A DNA stretch of 64,000 nucleotides. It comes from Streptococcus cristatus (GTDB taxonomy: Bacteria; Bacillota; Bacilli; Lactobacillales; Streptococcaceae). Position numbers and translations under genes: made by a program. Below are positions 29,509 through 38,934 of the stretch, piece after piece. Location of the stretch: the NCBI RefSeq assembly GCF_008369405.1, contig NZ_VSJJ01000007.1, positions 1 through 64,000 of the forward strand, given 5' to 3'. A model generated the notes under the pieces. It saw only the letters and a program-made list of their open reading frames with translations. It was not told the origin of the DNA and searched no databases. Position 1 is the stretch's first letter, and each line of letters opens with the position of its first letter.

Positions 29509-30189
29509 TTAAACAATTTCTAGCTGCTTTTTCCAGCGTTTCTTAAATATTTCATCAAAAAGAAGCAAGGCCGCGGACAAAATAATCGACACAGCTAGAT
29601 ATTTTACTAAAAGATTGTGCTGACTGATAAAAGGCGGGCTTTTTAGCAGACCGTAATTCCCACCCGTCACTTGATTGACAGCGACAAGAAAGGCATCAAG
29701 CACAAAAGTGTAGAGGACAATCATGTATTTCTTGAGCTGGGTCTTGTCGTAGTGATTCATCAGATAAATCAGGGAATTAACCAAGAGGGCATAGTGACCA
29801 ATCAGGAAAGAGAAGCTAGTAATATGCGGGAAATCATAAGGATCGAAAACTGGGTAGCCAAGGGCAAAAACTGCTCCGCTGGCTCCTAGAAGAGCAAAAT
29901 ACTGCTTGCTGGGCCATTTATCTGGCAGAAAGACTACCGCAAACATGGCCAAACGACAATGGTACAAAGGCAGGCTATTGGCCAGAGGAAGCTGAAAACC
30001 TACATACCAACTATAAAGAATTGCCAGTTGGCACAACTGAAGGATTTTCATGCTTTTGACAAAGCTAGGATTCTTATGGTATTTTATCGATGCGTAGATG
30101 GATAGCAAAAGCAGTGCCATCATCAAAGAGTAGGCCAAAGCTGAAACAAAAGGTGGTTCAGTTTGGTTGGTAGTCAAAAAATGATGCAT
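29509..30189 (-). CDS. YwaF/TIGR02206 family membrane protein, copy 1
   Basis: A 226-residue integral membrane protein with about six or seven helices. It carries LPLYHCRLAMFAV, DPYDFPHITSFSFLIGH and GGNYGLLKSPP, the conserved polar-aromatic motifs of the TIGR02206 (YwaF-like) family, whose function is unknown. It is a clear paralogue of the gene directly upstream, and the two are divergent enough to be an old duplication. The basic tail KKRWKKQLEIV follows the inside-positive rule. Confidence 0.82.
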   Translation of the reverse strand: MHHFLTTNQTEPPFVSALAYSLMMALLLLSIYASIKYHKNPSFVKSMKILQLCQLAILYSWYVGFQLPLANSLPLYHCRLAMFAVVFLPDKWPSKQYFALLGASGAVFALGYPVFDPYDFPHITSFSFLIGHYALLVNSLIYLMNHYDKTQLKKYMIVLYTFVLDAFLVAVNQVTGGNYGLLKSPPFISQHNLLVKYLAVSIILSAALLLFDEIFKKRWKKQLEIV

Positions 30190-30297
30190 CCAGTTTCCTT
30201 TCTACTTTTAAAATCTGTATAATCTAGCTCCTAGGAAACTATGGAGGCTAGCCAGACTTTTTCTAGTTGCTAGAGAAATCAGCTTCTCTTAAAATTC

Positions 30298-31005
30298 TTA
30301 TTGGATCAATCGCTCTGCCTGTCTTTCCTTCATTTCTTTGAACAAGTAAGAAAATAGAAGCAAGGCAGCCGCTAAGACCATCGACACAATCAGATAGTTG
30401 CCAAGCATACCATGATCTCCTACCAGAGGTGGCTCCTTTAAGAAACCGTAGTTTCCTCCAAATACAATATTTGCAAGCAGGATGAGAAAGTCTAAGCCAA
30501 AGGTGATTTCTACAATACGGCGATAGGACAGATTGAGTCTGTCATAATGCTTTATCAGGTAGATAATCGAATTGCCTAATAGAGCCAAATGACCGATGAA
30601 AAACGAAAATAGGGTTATATGCGGAAATGGGTAGGGATCCAAAATCGGATAAACAATGGCACAAATCGGTCCAAATACTCCCAATAAGGCGAAATATTGC
30701 TTATAAGCTACTTTATCTGGCAGTAGCAAGACAGCAAACATCGCCACTCGACAATGGTACAAGGGGAGACTCTCTGACAAAGGCTCCTGAATAGCCAAGT
30801 ACCAGCCATACAAAGAGACTAATTGCACGATTTGGGCAACTCTAAAAAAAGTCTGCACTTTCTTTTGCTCAAAATAACGACTAGCAACATAGATGACGGA
30901 CACTAGGCTCATCATGAGCAGAATATAAGCAAAAGGCGTCATCACAGGCGGTTCTGTTTTGTGACTAGTAAAAAAATCTAGTAAATTCATCTTTAAAATT
31001 TTCAT
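30298..31005 (-). CDS. YwaF/TIGR02206 family membrane protein, copy 2
   Basis: A 235-residue polytopic membrane protein sharing LPLYHCRVAMFAV, DPYPFPHITLFSFFIGH and GGNYGFLKEPP with the downstream copy. Same family, function unknown. The 108-base gap between copies has no terminator I can defend, so they may be cotranscribed. The alternative start at the second Met (MNLLDFFTSHKTEPP) would align better with the N-terminus of copy 1. Confidence 0.82.
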   Translation of the reverse strand: MKILKMNLLDFFTSHKTEPPVMTPFAYILLMMSLVSVIYVASRYFEQKKVQTFFRVAQIVQLVSLYGWYLAIQEPLSESLPLYHCRVAMFAVLLLPDKVAYKQYFALLGVFGPICAIVYPILDPYPFPHITLFSFFIGHLALLGNSIIYLIKHYDRLNLSYRRIVEITFGLDFLILLANIVFGGNYGFLKEPPLVGDHGMLGNYLIVSMVLAAALLLFSYLFKEMKERQAERLIQ

Positions 31006-31183
31006 CCTAATACATAATTTTTAAGGACATTGGGCTTGCTGTTCCTAGCAAAGTCCTTCATTTCTTTTTAAAAAGTTTTTCAACTTTCTAGAGTAATAGC
31101 TTCTGGCCCTTATAACTCTGGACAGATTGAGCTAGATTATCTGGTCTACTAGATATAAGCATCCAGTCAGCATCAACTTCAAT

Positions 31184-31795
31184 CTAGTCTATATATTGTT
31201 CTTGCTGATTCTGATAAATATCCCAGAGAAGCTGCATCTGCTCTTTTGTTATCCTTTTCTCGGATAAAAGAGGCAAATCCTGTGGGTCAAAGAAACTCAG
31301 CTCAGCGATTTCTAAATTGGGCTGAAAATCTCCCTCTTTCAGCTGACATTCAAACACGAGCTTGACATACTGCTTACTCTGTGGCTGAAATTTATTGCTA
31401 TCAAAGACAGCCAGCAAGCGTACTACGCTAGCTTGAAATCCAGTTTCTTCCTGAATTTCTTTTACAATATTTTCTTTGGGAGATAAGCCTACTTCGCAGA
31501 AACCACCCGGCAGAGCCCATGTCTCCTCTTGCTGTCCTCGTACTAGACAAATCTTGCCCTGCTGAACGATAAAAGCTCGGACATCGACCAAAGGAGTCGC
31601 ATAAAAATCTGTCGGACGGAGCAAGTCAGACAGCTCATCCGGTTCCAGATGGCTGGTCTCGCTGAGCAGCTGATTCAGATTGTCTCTGATATCCGCATAG
31701 CGTTCTCGATCAAAGTCACTGGCTGCAAAAGACAAACCTGTATCCGTTATAGCCAGCAGTCGTTGCAGAATTAAAGCTGTATCACTTGTCCCCAT
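31184..31795 (-). CDS. Nudix hydrolase with N-terminal Nudix-associated domain
   Basis: A 203-residue protein: a helical N-terminal domain (about 1-65) as in the Hydrolase_N/Nudix family, then a Nudix fold. The Nudix box region is GGFCEVGLSPKEN to KEIQEETGF, the variant seen in this subfamily where the first Glu position is non-acidic. Likely cleaves a nucleoside diphosphate linked to another moiety, ADP-ribose being the usual family substrate. Its start overlaps the murF 3' end by 14 bases. Confidence 0.87.
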   Translation of the reverse strand: MGTSDTALILQRLLAITDTGLSFAASDFDRERYADIRDNLNQLLSETSHLEPDELSDLLRPTDFYATPLVDVRAFIVQQGKICLVRGQQEETWALPGGFCEVGLSPKENIVKEIQEETGFQASVVRLLAVFDSNKFQPQSKQYVKLVFECQLKEGDFQPNLEIAELSFFDPQDLPLLSEKRITKEQMQLLWDIYQNQQEQYID

Positions 31796-33155
31796 GCTCC
31801 AAGACCTCCACTAGTTTATCCAACTTCATCGAATTACTGCCCTTGAGCAAGATTTGGTCGGAGGATTGCAACCAAGTCTTAACGGTCTTGGTCAAATCTT
31901 CAAACTGATCTTTGTCAGCATTTTTGACAAAATAATGCACCCGATTTGGTGGGTAGATTTCCCGAGCATAGACATAGAGGGCTTCCATATCCTCTCCATA
32001 GAGGAAAAGATCGGTGATAATCTCTGGATTGAGACTGGTAATCATGGCTCCGTGCATCAGCTTGGAGTCAGCACCCAGCTCTTTCATATCGGCTAATACT
32101 GCAGCCTTGCGGCCATCCTGACTGGCTGGAATCGTTGAGAAAGTCTCAAGAATCAAGCGCATAGCTGTTGGATTGGCATTGTAGACATCTGACAGGATAT
32201 CGGCTCCATTAGCTGCCTTCTTCCACTCGGTTCGATTGCGGGTCAATTCCAGCTGGGCAAAAGCCTGACGGATCGCCGACTCACTGACACCCTCCTGCAA
32301 GGCAACGTAAGACGCAATCATGGCGTTAGTCGCATTGTATTTGCCAGTCACGGGCAAGTCAATCGCCTGCTCCAGAAAATTCGCTTCAAAGGTCAAGCTG
32401 TCTTTGCGCTCTTCCAAGCGAGTCAAGTAAATATCTGCATCTGGCCCAAAGCGAACCACTTTTTGCTGGTCTGGCAGAAAATCATTGACGATCTTATCAG
32501 CCGGAGCCAAAAGCAGACCACCTTTCTTCATGCCATCCGCAATCTGCATCTTGCCTTTAGCAATCTCCGTACGGCTTCCGAAAAATTCTAAGTGAGCTTC
32601 GCCAATCAAGGTCACAATTCCAGTCTTTGGCTTGGCAATTTCAGACAGAAGATGGATATCCCCCAAGTGATCCTGTCCCATTTCCAAAACTAGCTTTTCT
32701 GTATCATCTGGCATATGGAGCACCGTGTAGGGCAGACCGATCTCATTATTATAGTTGCCTTGAGTTTTATAGGTTTTGTAGCTAGTAGCCAATAGCTGTG
32801 CCAGCATGTCCTTGGTTGTGGTCTTTCCATTGGAGCCTGTCACAGCGAGCACATCTACGCCTGTCTTTTCCAGATAGTATTGAGCCAAAGCTTGAAAGGC
32901 CGCTAGCACATCATCGACCAAGACATAAGGTCCTTCTGCTATTGGACGCTCAGACAAGGTAGCCGCAGCTCCCTGAGCGAAGGCTGTCGCGATAAAGTCA
33001 TGGCCGTCACGCGCGCCCTTGAGCGGGATAAAAAGATCCCCCGCCTCAATCAAACGGCTGTCAAATTCAGCATTTCTAAAAGTCACATTTTCAAACTGAC
33101 TGACATCATTTTTCGCAGCCAAGACTTCTGCTATTTCATATAAATCTAATTTCAT
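31782..33155 (-). CDS. murF: UDP-N-acetylmuramoyl-tripeptide--D-alanyl-D-alanine ligase
   Basis: The 457-residue Mur ligase adds D-Ala-D-Ala to UDP-MurNAc-tripeptide, the last cytosolic peptidoglycan precursor step. The ATP loop is VTGSNGKTTTKDM (about residues 106-118), followed by LEMGQDHLGDI and the YNANPTAM motif of the C-terminal domain. It sits downstream of ddl, which makes its D-Ala-D-Ala substrate. Confidence 0.97.
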   Translation of the reverse strand: MKLDLYEIAEVLAAKNDVSQFENVTFRNAEFDSRLIEAGDLFIPLKGARDGHDFIATAFAQGAAATLSERPIAEGPYVLVDDVLAAFQALAQYYLEKTGVDVLAVTGSNGKTTTKDMLAQLLATSYKTYKTQGNYNNEIGLPYTVLHMPDDTEKLVLEMGQDHLGDIHLLSEIAKPKTGIVTLIGEAHLEFFGSRTEIAKGKMQIADGMKKGGLLLAPADKIVNDFLPDQQKVVRFGPDADIYLTRLEERKDSLTFEANFLEQAIDLPVTGKYNATNAMIASYVALQEGVSESAIRQAFAQLELTRNRTEWKKAANGADILSDVYNANPTAMRLILETFSTIPASQDGRKAAVLADMKELGADSKLMHGAMITSLNPEIITDLFLYGEDMEALYVYAREIYPPNRVHYFVKNADKDQFEDLTKTVKTWLQSSDQILLKGSNSMKLDKLVEVLEHGDK

Positions 33156-33189
33156 ATTTTTAACTCATTTTTCCGCTTTTTCCCAAAAA

Positions 33190-33244
33190 AGAAGGGAGTG
33201 AGGCCAAACTCAATGTTGAACATTCAGTCTGTCATCTCAGTCCC
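33190..33244 (-). terminator. terminator after ddl
   Basis: AGGGACTGAG and CTCACTCCCT (one mismatch) enclose an inner AATGTT/AACATT hairpin; TTCTTTTTTGGG follows on the minus strand. It separates ddl from murF, which must then have its own promoter in the short remainder of the gap or be reached by read-through. Confidence 0.7.
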
Positions 33245-33259
33245 TCTATTATATCATAT

Positions 33260-34306
33260 TTATAAAAGATGCGCCTCTCTCTTAGCAAAGGCCTCTTCAG
33301 CTAGATTTACCAAGTTCTCAATCAAATCGGAATAAGACAGTCCCATATTTTCCCAAAGTAAAGGATACATAGACCATTGGGTAAAGCCAGGCATGGTATT
33401 GAGCTCATTGAGGAAAATGTCGCCATCCTCTGTGTAGAAGAAATCACAGCGCGCCAATCCCTGTCCACCCAAGGCACGAAAGGCTGTCTCAGCATTTGTA
33501 CGCATGACTGCAATAACCTCGTCCGAGATTTTCGCAGGAATGTCCATGGTAATCTTATTGTCAATATACTTGGCCTCGTAGTCGTAGAAAGCCACATCCT
33601 TGACTACTTCACCCGGCAAGGTGCTCTTGACAGCATAATTTCCTAAAAGGCCAACCTCAATCTCACGCGCATTGACACCCTGCTCGACCAAGACACGGCT
33701 GTCGTACTTGAAGGCTAAGTCCAATGCTGCCCGCAACTCCTCTTGATTATCAGACTTGGAAATGCCCACACTAGAACCCATATTAGACGGTTTGGTAAAA
33801 ATCGGATAAGTCAATTTTTCTTCGATTTCGGCAATTTTCTCTTCCAGATTTTCGCCCTCAATCACCGCTACATAAGGCACCTGCGGGATTCCAGCAGACT
33901 CCAGAATGCGTTTGGTGGTAATTTTGTCCATAGCAACACTTGAAGACAAGATATTGCAGCCCACATAGGGAAGCCGCAGCACTTCAAGAAAGCCTTGAAT
34001 AGAGCCATCCTCGCCCATTGGGCCATGCAGAACAGGAAAGACAACTGCATTTTCCTCATAAATATCACTCGGTTTCACTTGCCGTGAAAAATCAACCGTT
34101 TCATTGGTCATGAGCTTTTCATCTGCAGATGGCTTTTCTGTGAATTCCTGCGTCTTGATAAAATCGCCAGCTTTTGTGATGAAATAAGTCTTGACAGAAA
34201 ATTTGTCATAGTTGATAGCTCGCATGACACTCTCAGCCGACAAGACTGAAACTTCTCGCTCAGCACTACGGCCACCGTATAGTAAAATCAAGGTTTGTTT
34301 GACCAT
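33260..34306 (-). CDS. ddl: D-alanine--D-alanine ligase
   Basis: The 348-residue ATP-grasp enzyme joins two D-alanines for peptidoglycan. Motifs: [17 protein letters not shown] at the N-terminus; [30 protein letters not shown]; and the metal/ATP site [12 protein letters not shown]. The Ser-Tyr type active-site loop for D-Ala cannot be judged fully without alignment. Downstream of pbp2b-recR and upstream of murF, the conserved streptococcal wall cluster. Confidence 0.97.
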   Translation of the reverse strand: MVKQTLILLYGGRSAEREVSVLSAESVMRAINYDKFSVKTYFITKAGDFIKTQEFTEKPSADEKLMTNETVDFSRQVKPSDIYEENAVVFPVLHGPMGEDGSIQGFLEVLRLPYVGCNILSSSVAMDKITTKRILESAGIPQVPYVAVIEGENLEEKIAEIEEKLTYPIFTKPSNMGSSVGISKSDNQEELRAALDLAFKYDSRVLVEQGVNAREIEVGLLGNYAVKSTLPGEVVKDVAFYDYEAKYIDNKITMDIPAKISDEVIAVMRTNAETAFRALGGQGLARCDFFYTEDGDIFLNELNTMPGFTQWSMYPLLWENMGLSYSDLIENLVNLAEEAFAKREAHLL

Positions 34307-34404
34307 TATCTTATCCTAACATTTCTAGCTATAAGTTCATTTTGGGTTGCCCCATCTTCTTTTTAGACTGTTTCAGTATACCATATTTCCCAGCATTTTT
34401 GAAT

Positions 34405-34444
34405 AGAAAAAAGACTTCCAAAGCTGTTTTTCAGCAGGAAATCT
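34405..34444 (-). terminator. terminator of pbp2b-recR
   Basis: AGATTTCC pairs with GGAAGTCT (34412-34419 with 34437-34444) around an inner GCTG/CAGC stem, followed on the minus strand by TTTTTTC, about ten bases past the recR stop. Confidence 0.8.
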
Positions 34445-34454
34445 TTCTTTCATC

Positions 34455-35051
34455 TTACAATTCTGTCCGATTTTCAATCGCTCGGAGCAAGGTTACTTCA
34501 TCTGCGTATTCGATATCAGCGCCCACAGCCAGTCCGCGAGCCAGACGAGTCACCTTGATACCCGCAGGCTTGAGCACACGAGAAATATACATAGAAGTCG
34601 CTTCTCCGTCAGCCGTTGCATTAGTAGCCACAATCACTTCCATCACTTGGCTGTCCATCAAGCGAGTCAAGAGACTCTTGAGGTTGATATCATCTGGTCC
34701 TACACCGTTCATAGGAGAAATGAGGCCATGGAGGACATGATAAAGGCCGTGGTATTCTTGGATATTTTCCATGGCAGACACATCGCGGCTATCCTCAACG
34801 ATCAAAATCACAGTCTGATCGCGCGTTTGATCCGTACAGATAGCACAGGGATCATCGTCCGTCAGATTACCGCAGATAGAGCAGTAGGTCAGCTCGCGCT
34901 TGGCAGCTAGTAGATTTTTGGCAAATTCATTGACATCATCGTCACTCATTCCGATGGTATAAAAAGCCAGACGAGTAGCTGTCTTGATGCCGATACCCGG
35001 CAGCTTGGAAAAGCTATCAATCAATTTGGCGATAGGAGTTGGATAAAGCAT
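34455..35051 (-). CDS. recR: recombination mediator RecR
   Basis: A 198-residue RecFOR-pathway protein that helps load RecA at gaps. It has the N-terminal helix-hairpin-helix ([15 protein letters not shown]), the Cys4 zinc finger ([16 protein letters not shown], about residues 57-72) and the Toprim domain (VEDSRDV onward). Follows pbp2b by 53 bases that hold a hairpin. Confidence 0.97.
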   Translation of the reverse strand: MLYPTPIAKLIDSFSKLPGIGIKTATRLAFYTIGMSDDDVNEFAKNLLAAKRELTYCSICGNLTDDDPCAICTDQTRDQTVILIVEDSRDVSAMENIQEYHGLYHVLHGLISPMNGVGPDDINLKSLLTRLMDSQVMEVIVATNATADGEATSMYISRVLKPAGIKVTRLARGLAVGADIEYADEVTLLRAIENRTEL

Positions 35052-35065
35052 AATAGTAATAGTTG

Positions 35066-35096
35066 AGCAGTAAAATCTCGATCCGATTCTACTGCT
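35066..35096 (-). other. intergenic hairpin between pbp2b and recR
   Basis: AGCAGTA-AATC pairs with GATT-TACTGCT with one mismatch, directly 3' of the pbp2b stop. No U-tract follows on the minus strand, so it is more likely a processing or stability element than a full terminator. Confidence 0.55.
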
Positions 35097-35104
35097 TTTC
35101 CTTT

Positions 35105-37150
35105 CTAATTCATAGGGTGCTGTTGATTATAAAGGTTGATAATATCACGGGTAATACTGTGGCTGACCGTTGAGGAAAGGTCAGTATTGTGCGGAAAGAC
35201 CACGGCTACAGCTATTTTAGGATTATCGCTTGGTGCATAGGATACAACATTGGTGTTGATAGCAGATGTACCACCGTTGACAAAAGTTTCGGCAGTCCCT
35301 GTTTTGGCGCTGATAGAAACCATAGCACCCTGCGCAATCGTCCGTCCAGTTGTAAAGCCACTCCATCCATTGACCACCTGATAAAAACCTTGTTTTATCA
35401 GAGCCATATTTTCCTCAGAAATATTGACCTGATTTAGTTCTTTTGTTTCCTTCTTCTCAATCAAGTCTCCCAGTCCACCTTGGTCATTGTTGGCGTAAAT
35501 GCCTTCAACCAGATGCGGAGCTACCCGTTTGCCGTTATTGGCTACCGTCGACGCATATTGAGCCAACTGAAGTGGGGTGTAGTTATCAAACTGACCAAAA
35601 GCATCCGTAATATAATTGCTGACTGTGAAGTTTTTGGGAATATAGCCTGTAGATTCTGTCGGTAAATCAATTCCTGTCTCAGTCCCTAGACCATATTCTG
35701 CAAAAGTCGAACGGAGTTTTTTCATTGAAGCATCGACATTGTTATTTCCTAAAGCCATATTTGGGCTATATGGAGTCCCCAGCATATTTAGGGCCACCTG
35801 AACCATATAGGTATTAGACGAGTATTCCAGAGCCTCCACCGCCGTAATAGAACGTGAACCGTAGGCCGTAAACCAAGAATTGATGGGAGCAGAACCCGCG
35901 AAAAGAATCGGCTGATCAACCAAGGATTGATTTCCTGAAATGGCTCCGTACTGCCAACCAGCTGTTAAGGTAGCCGCTTTAACGACAGAACCAGGAACAA
36001 AGACATTTGTAATGGTACCCAGCGCATCCGCTGAGATATCGCCTGTTTCCAGATCGTGCTTGACACCAGCCAGGGCCAAGATTGACCCTGTATTGGGATC
36101 CATAGCCACGGCATAGACACCTTCTGAATAGGTGGCATTACCTTTGGCTAGCTCCATATTAAAGGCATTTCTGAGAACATCCTCAACTCCCTGCTGGAAG
36201 GTCAGATCTACGGTTAGCTTCAGGTTGTTCCCTTTGCTTCCCTCGGAAATGGTCTCAACGCTCTCCATGTTGCCATTTTTGTCCAGCCGAATTTCTTTTT
36301 CTGCTCGTTTTCCTTGTAAAACAGACTCATACTCTTTTTCCAGATAAGAAATTCCCACTCGGTCATTCAGAGAATAGCCCTTCTTGACATAGTCATCCGC
36401 TTCCTCAGCTGGCAGACCTGTTTTTTCGGTTGAAATTTGACCAACAATTGAAGCTAACGATGTTTCCAAGACTTTTCGATTCCAGCTGGTTGAAATACTA
36501 ATACCCGGAAGCTCTTTGCCGATGGACGCAATTGTAGCGACCTGCTCCTTCGTCAAGTCATCCGTCTGAATCGTCCCTGTTGAAAAGTTTGGCACGGCAT
36601 TCATCTGGCTAAATAGAGCGATAATCCTCTTTTCCTCATCTGTATAGCCTAGCTGGCTTGGATCAATACTCTCTGCTGCTGCCTTATAGATCTTAGCTTC
36701 AGGCAAACGATTGCCATCCGTATCAAATTTATCTTCCTTAGGTAATTTTTCAACCACTTCACGGTAGACCCTATTATCCGCCAGATAATAGTCAACTTCT
36801 TGGCGCTCGGTCACCTTTAGATCCGATACAGATACATATTGCAGTAACTTTTGTGCTGTTTCACGGATTTCTTCTGCTGTCAGTTTATTGTCTCGCGTAA
36901 AGGTCACCACTTGCTTGGTTGTATTCTCCACCAGGGGCTTGCCCGAAGCGTCATAGATTTGCCCACGAACCGAACTCGATTTAATCTTCGTTTTACTTGC
37001 TTTAGCTAATTTATCTGTATAAAATTCTTGATTGACGACCTGCATGTAGCCCAGACGAGCGATCAGCACCAAAAATAAGGCTCCGACAATTCCAAATAGA
37101 AGGTAGAGTCGGCCTGTGATAGAATGACTATCAAATTTTCTCTTAGACAT
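35105..37150 (-). CDS. pbp2b: penicillin-binding protein 2B (class B transpeptidase)
   Basis: A 681-residue membrane-anchored transpeptidase for septal/peripheral wall synthesis. One N-terminal helix (about 15-37), a dimerisation domain, then the penicilloyl-serine transferase domain with SVVK (Ser about 388), SSN (about 444) and KTG (about 616). The residue after SSN is Thr, as in penicillin-susceptible pneumococcal PBP2b. I favour the ATG at 37150 ([10 protein letters not shown]), which has GAGGA upstream; the frame is open to 37162. Confidence 0.95.
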   Translation of the reverse strand: MSKRKFDSHSITGRLYLLFGIVGALFLVLIARLGYMQVVNQEFYTDKLAKASKTKIKSSSVRGQIYDASGKPLVENTTKQVVTFTRDNKLTAEEIRETAQKLLQYVSVSDLKVTERQEVDYYLADNRVYREVVEKLPKEDKFDTDGNRLPEAKIYKAAAESIDPSQLGYTDEEKRIIALFSQMNAVPNFSTGTIQTDDLTKEQVATIASIGKELPGISISTSWNRKVLETSLASIVGQISTEKTGLPAEEADDYVKKGYSLNDRVGISYLEKEYESVLQGKRAEKEIRLDKNGNMESVETISEGSKGNNLKLTVDLTFQQGVEDVLRNAFNMELAKGNATYSEGVYAVAMDPNTGSILALAGVKHDLETGDISADALGTITNVFVPGSVVKAATLTAGWQYGAISGNQSLVDQPILFAGSAPINSWFTAYGSRSITAVEALEYSSNTYMVQVALNMLGTPYSPNMALGNNNVDASMKKLRSTFAEYGLGTETGIDLPTESTGYIPKNFTVSNYITDAFGQFDNYTPLQLAQYASTVANNGKRVAPHLVEGIYANNDQGGLGDLIEKKETKELNQVNISEENMALIKQGFYQVVNGWSGFTTGRTIAQGAMVSISAKTGTAETFVNGGTSAINTNVVSYAPSDNPKIAVAVVFPHNTDLSSTVSHSITRDIINLYNQQHPMN

Positions 37151-37254
37151 TTCTTCTCTCATCCTCGTAAAAATCTATCTTTTATTTTACCACATTTCCC
37201 CAGCAATGAAGCATGGAAATCTAAAAGGATCGAAAAAGAATTTTTCTCCAACAA

Positions 37255-37282
37255 TGAGAAAAAGCCCTGCTAGGCAGAGCTT
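37255..37282 (-). terminator. terminator of gpmA
   Basis: AAGCTCTGC pairs with GCAGGGCTT (one G-U) around a three-base loop; TTTTTCTC follows on the minus strand, about ten bases past the gpmA stop. Confidence 0.85.
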
Positions 37283-37291
37283 CATAATCAA

Positions 37292-37984
37292 TTATTTTCC
37301 AAGGTAGTATTCAGCAACTACGTTTAATTTTTCGTCAAATTCGAATACCAATGGTGGGAAGTTAGGGATTTCCACATCCATGATTTCGTCATCTGACAAG
37401 CGTTTGATGTGTTTTACAAGGGCACGGATTGAGTTACCGTGAGCTCCTACGAATACGTTTTTACCATCTTTAAGTGCTGGAGCGATCTTGTCTTCCCAGA
37501 ATGGAAGTGCACGTTCCAAAGTCACTTTCAAGTTTTCAGCATCTGGAATGACTGAGTCGTCAAGTGAAGCGTAACGACGGTCAGTGTGAGCTGAATGCTC
37601 ATCATCGCGATCCATGTTTGGAGGCAATACATCGTATGAACGACGCCAGATGTGAACTTGCTCATCACCAAATTGCTCAGCTGCTTCAGCCTTGTTTTTA
37701 CCAGTCAAACCACCGTAGTGACGTTCGTTCAAGCGCCATGATTTTTCAACTGGAACCCAAAGTTGGTCAGCTGCTTCAAGCGCCAAGTTTGTTGTTTTGA
37801 TCGCACGTTTCAAAACTGAAGTATAAGCTTGGTCAAATTCTATACCAGCTTCTTTGATCAATTTACCAGCGTCGATTGCTTGTTGTGTACCTTTTTCAGA
37901 AAGATCTACATCAGCCCAACCAGTGAAAAGGTTAGCTTTGTTCCATTCAGACTCACCATGGCGAGCAAAAACCAATTTTACCAT
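37292..37984 (-). CDS. gpmA: 2,3-bisphosphoglycerate-dependent phosphoglycerate mutase
   Basis: The 230-residue glycolytic enzyme interconverts 3- and 2-phosphoglycerate. The phospho-histidine motif is [10 protein letters not shown] (His9), with the second catalytic His in [11 protein letters not shown] and [13 protein letters not shown] for substrate binding. Strongly expressed by its codon bias and strong AAGGAG site. Own promoter region, 5' hairpin and terminator. Confidence 0.98.
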   Translation of the reverse strand: MVKLVFARHGESEWNKANLFTGWADVDLSEKGTQQAIDAGKLIKEAGIEFDQAYTSVLKRAIKTTNLALEAADQLWVPVEKSWRLNERHYGGLTGKNKAEAAEQFGDEQVHIWRRSYDVLPPNMDRDDEHSAHTDRRYASLDDSVIPDAENLKVTLERALPFWEDKIAPALKDGKNVFVGAHGNSIRALVKHIKRLSDDEIMDVEIPNFPPLVFEFDEKLNVVAEYYLGK

Positions 37985-38008
37985 TAGATGGATTCTCCTT
38001 TTATTTTC

Positions 38009-38022
38009 CGGGGTTTACCCCG
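38009..38022 (-). other. 5' leader hairpin of gpmA
   Basis: CGGGGT and ACCCCG form a tight hairpin about 20 bases before the gpmA AAGGAG, in an otherwise AT-rich leader. A similar one precedes hup (42886-42898). Likely a 5' stabiliser. Confidence 0.5.
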
Positions 38023-38135
38023 TTTATCTATTCTATTTTACAAAATTTTCTCTCAAAAATCTAGTCTCAGTGAGATATTTGTGAAATTTTCCACTTGCTC
38101 AGACTTTTGAAAAAATCAATTCTCACTCAAGACTT

Positions 38136-38588
38136 CTAGCTAGCCACTTGTTCTTGCTGGGCGCACTCTGGACAAATACCATAAACGACCATCTGGCTCT
38201 TCGTGATTTGATAGCCCGTCTGCTCTGCTGCTTCCTGCTGAACGTCTGGCAAATCCAAGTCCATATCTGCAATTCGACCACATTTTTCACAAATAACATT
38301 GAGGTGCTGATGCCCCATAAAATCATAATAGGTCGTCGTGTCATTTCGGACTTTGAGCTCAGATACAAAGCCCTCATCAATCAACACTTTTAGGTTGTTA
38401 TAAACAGTCGCCAAGCTCATATTGGGAAATTCAGGCAAGAGGGCTTGGTAAATCATCTCTGCACTAGGATGGTCATGACTGCTGATGATAAAAGCAATCA
38501 CGGCCTTTCTCGTCTCTGTAATTCGAACACCTTTCAGCCTCAGATGTTCGATTACTTCCTGATAATTCTTTTCATATTCTTCATGCAT
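38136..38588 (-). CDS. perR: Fur-family peroxide-responsive repressor PerR
   Basis: A 150-residue Fur-family regulator: N-terminal winged helix (about 10-85) and C-terminal dimerisation domain. Metal-sensing residues fit PerR: Asp in YYDFMGHQHLNV, the two His of that motif, and Asp in RIADMD. Two CxxC pairs (CEKC and CPEC) hold the structural zinc. PerR derepresses oxidative stress genes when Fe-catalysed oxidation hits these histidines. The name PerR over Fur is from the Asp ligands and because streptococci usually have one family member. Confidence 0.88.
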   Translation of the reverse strand: MHEEYEKNYQEVIEHLRLKGVRITETRKAVIAFIISSHDHPSAEMIYQALLPEFPNMSLATVYNNLKVLIDEGFVSELKVRNDTTTYYDFMGHQHLNVICEKCGRIADMDLDLPDVQQEAAEQTGYQITKSQMVVYGICPECAQQEQVAS

Positions 38589-38629
38589 CTTCTCTATACT
38601 CCATCTACATTCATTTCTAGCTTATTTCC

Positions 38630-38674
38630 ATTATATCATGACAAACATAGATTTTCTATTAAGAATGATTGTAA
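38630..38674 (-). promoter_or_regulatory. perR promoter and PerR-like box
   Basis: A perfect TATAAT with extended TGA (TGATATAAT, 38630-38638, minus) serves perR. TAAGAATGATTGTAA (38660-38674) matches 11 of 15 positions of the PerR box TTATAATTATTATAA and lies where the -35 region begins, which suggests autoregulation. Confidence 0.5.
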
Positions 38675-38746
38675 ATAAGGAAAAATATTAATCTGCCTAA
38701 TAGACCTATTCATTTTAATTAAGTAGATTTTTGCCTCAAAGCACGA

Positions 38747-38783
38747 TATGATAGAGATGTTAACAAACATGTAAGCGCTTAAA
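38747..38783 (+). promoter_or_regulatory. candidate OFA-gene promoter with cre site
   Basis: TATGAT (38747-38752) is a good -10 with only a weak -35 (TAGATT, 17 bases upstream). TGTAAGCGCTTAAA (38770-38783) matches the cre consensus except for one position and sits about 10-25 bases downstream of the likely start. The remaining leader to the ATG at 38935 (about 150 bases) holds no recognisable riboswitch. Confidence 0.5.
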
Positions 38784-38934
38784 TTATTTGACATGTCAGC
38801 TTTATAGTAAGAAATTCTGTAGCCAATCTTCTGCTATTTTACCTGCCTTGCAGGAAACATGCAAGACAAGTATTTGGGTACAGCTGGTTTTCTATCACTT
38901 TTTAGAAAAAAATTATATAAATGAGGATATCATT

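Noticed and set aside
38788..38934. N-terminal extension of the OFA transporter
   Set aside because: No ribosome site at the upstream ATG, atypical residues, and a proper GAGGA before 38935.
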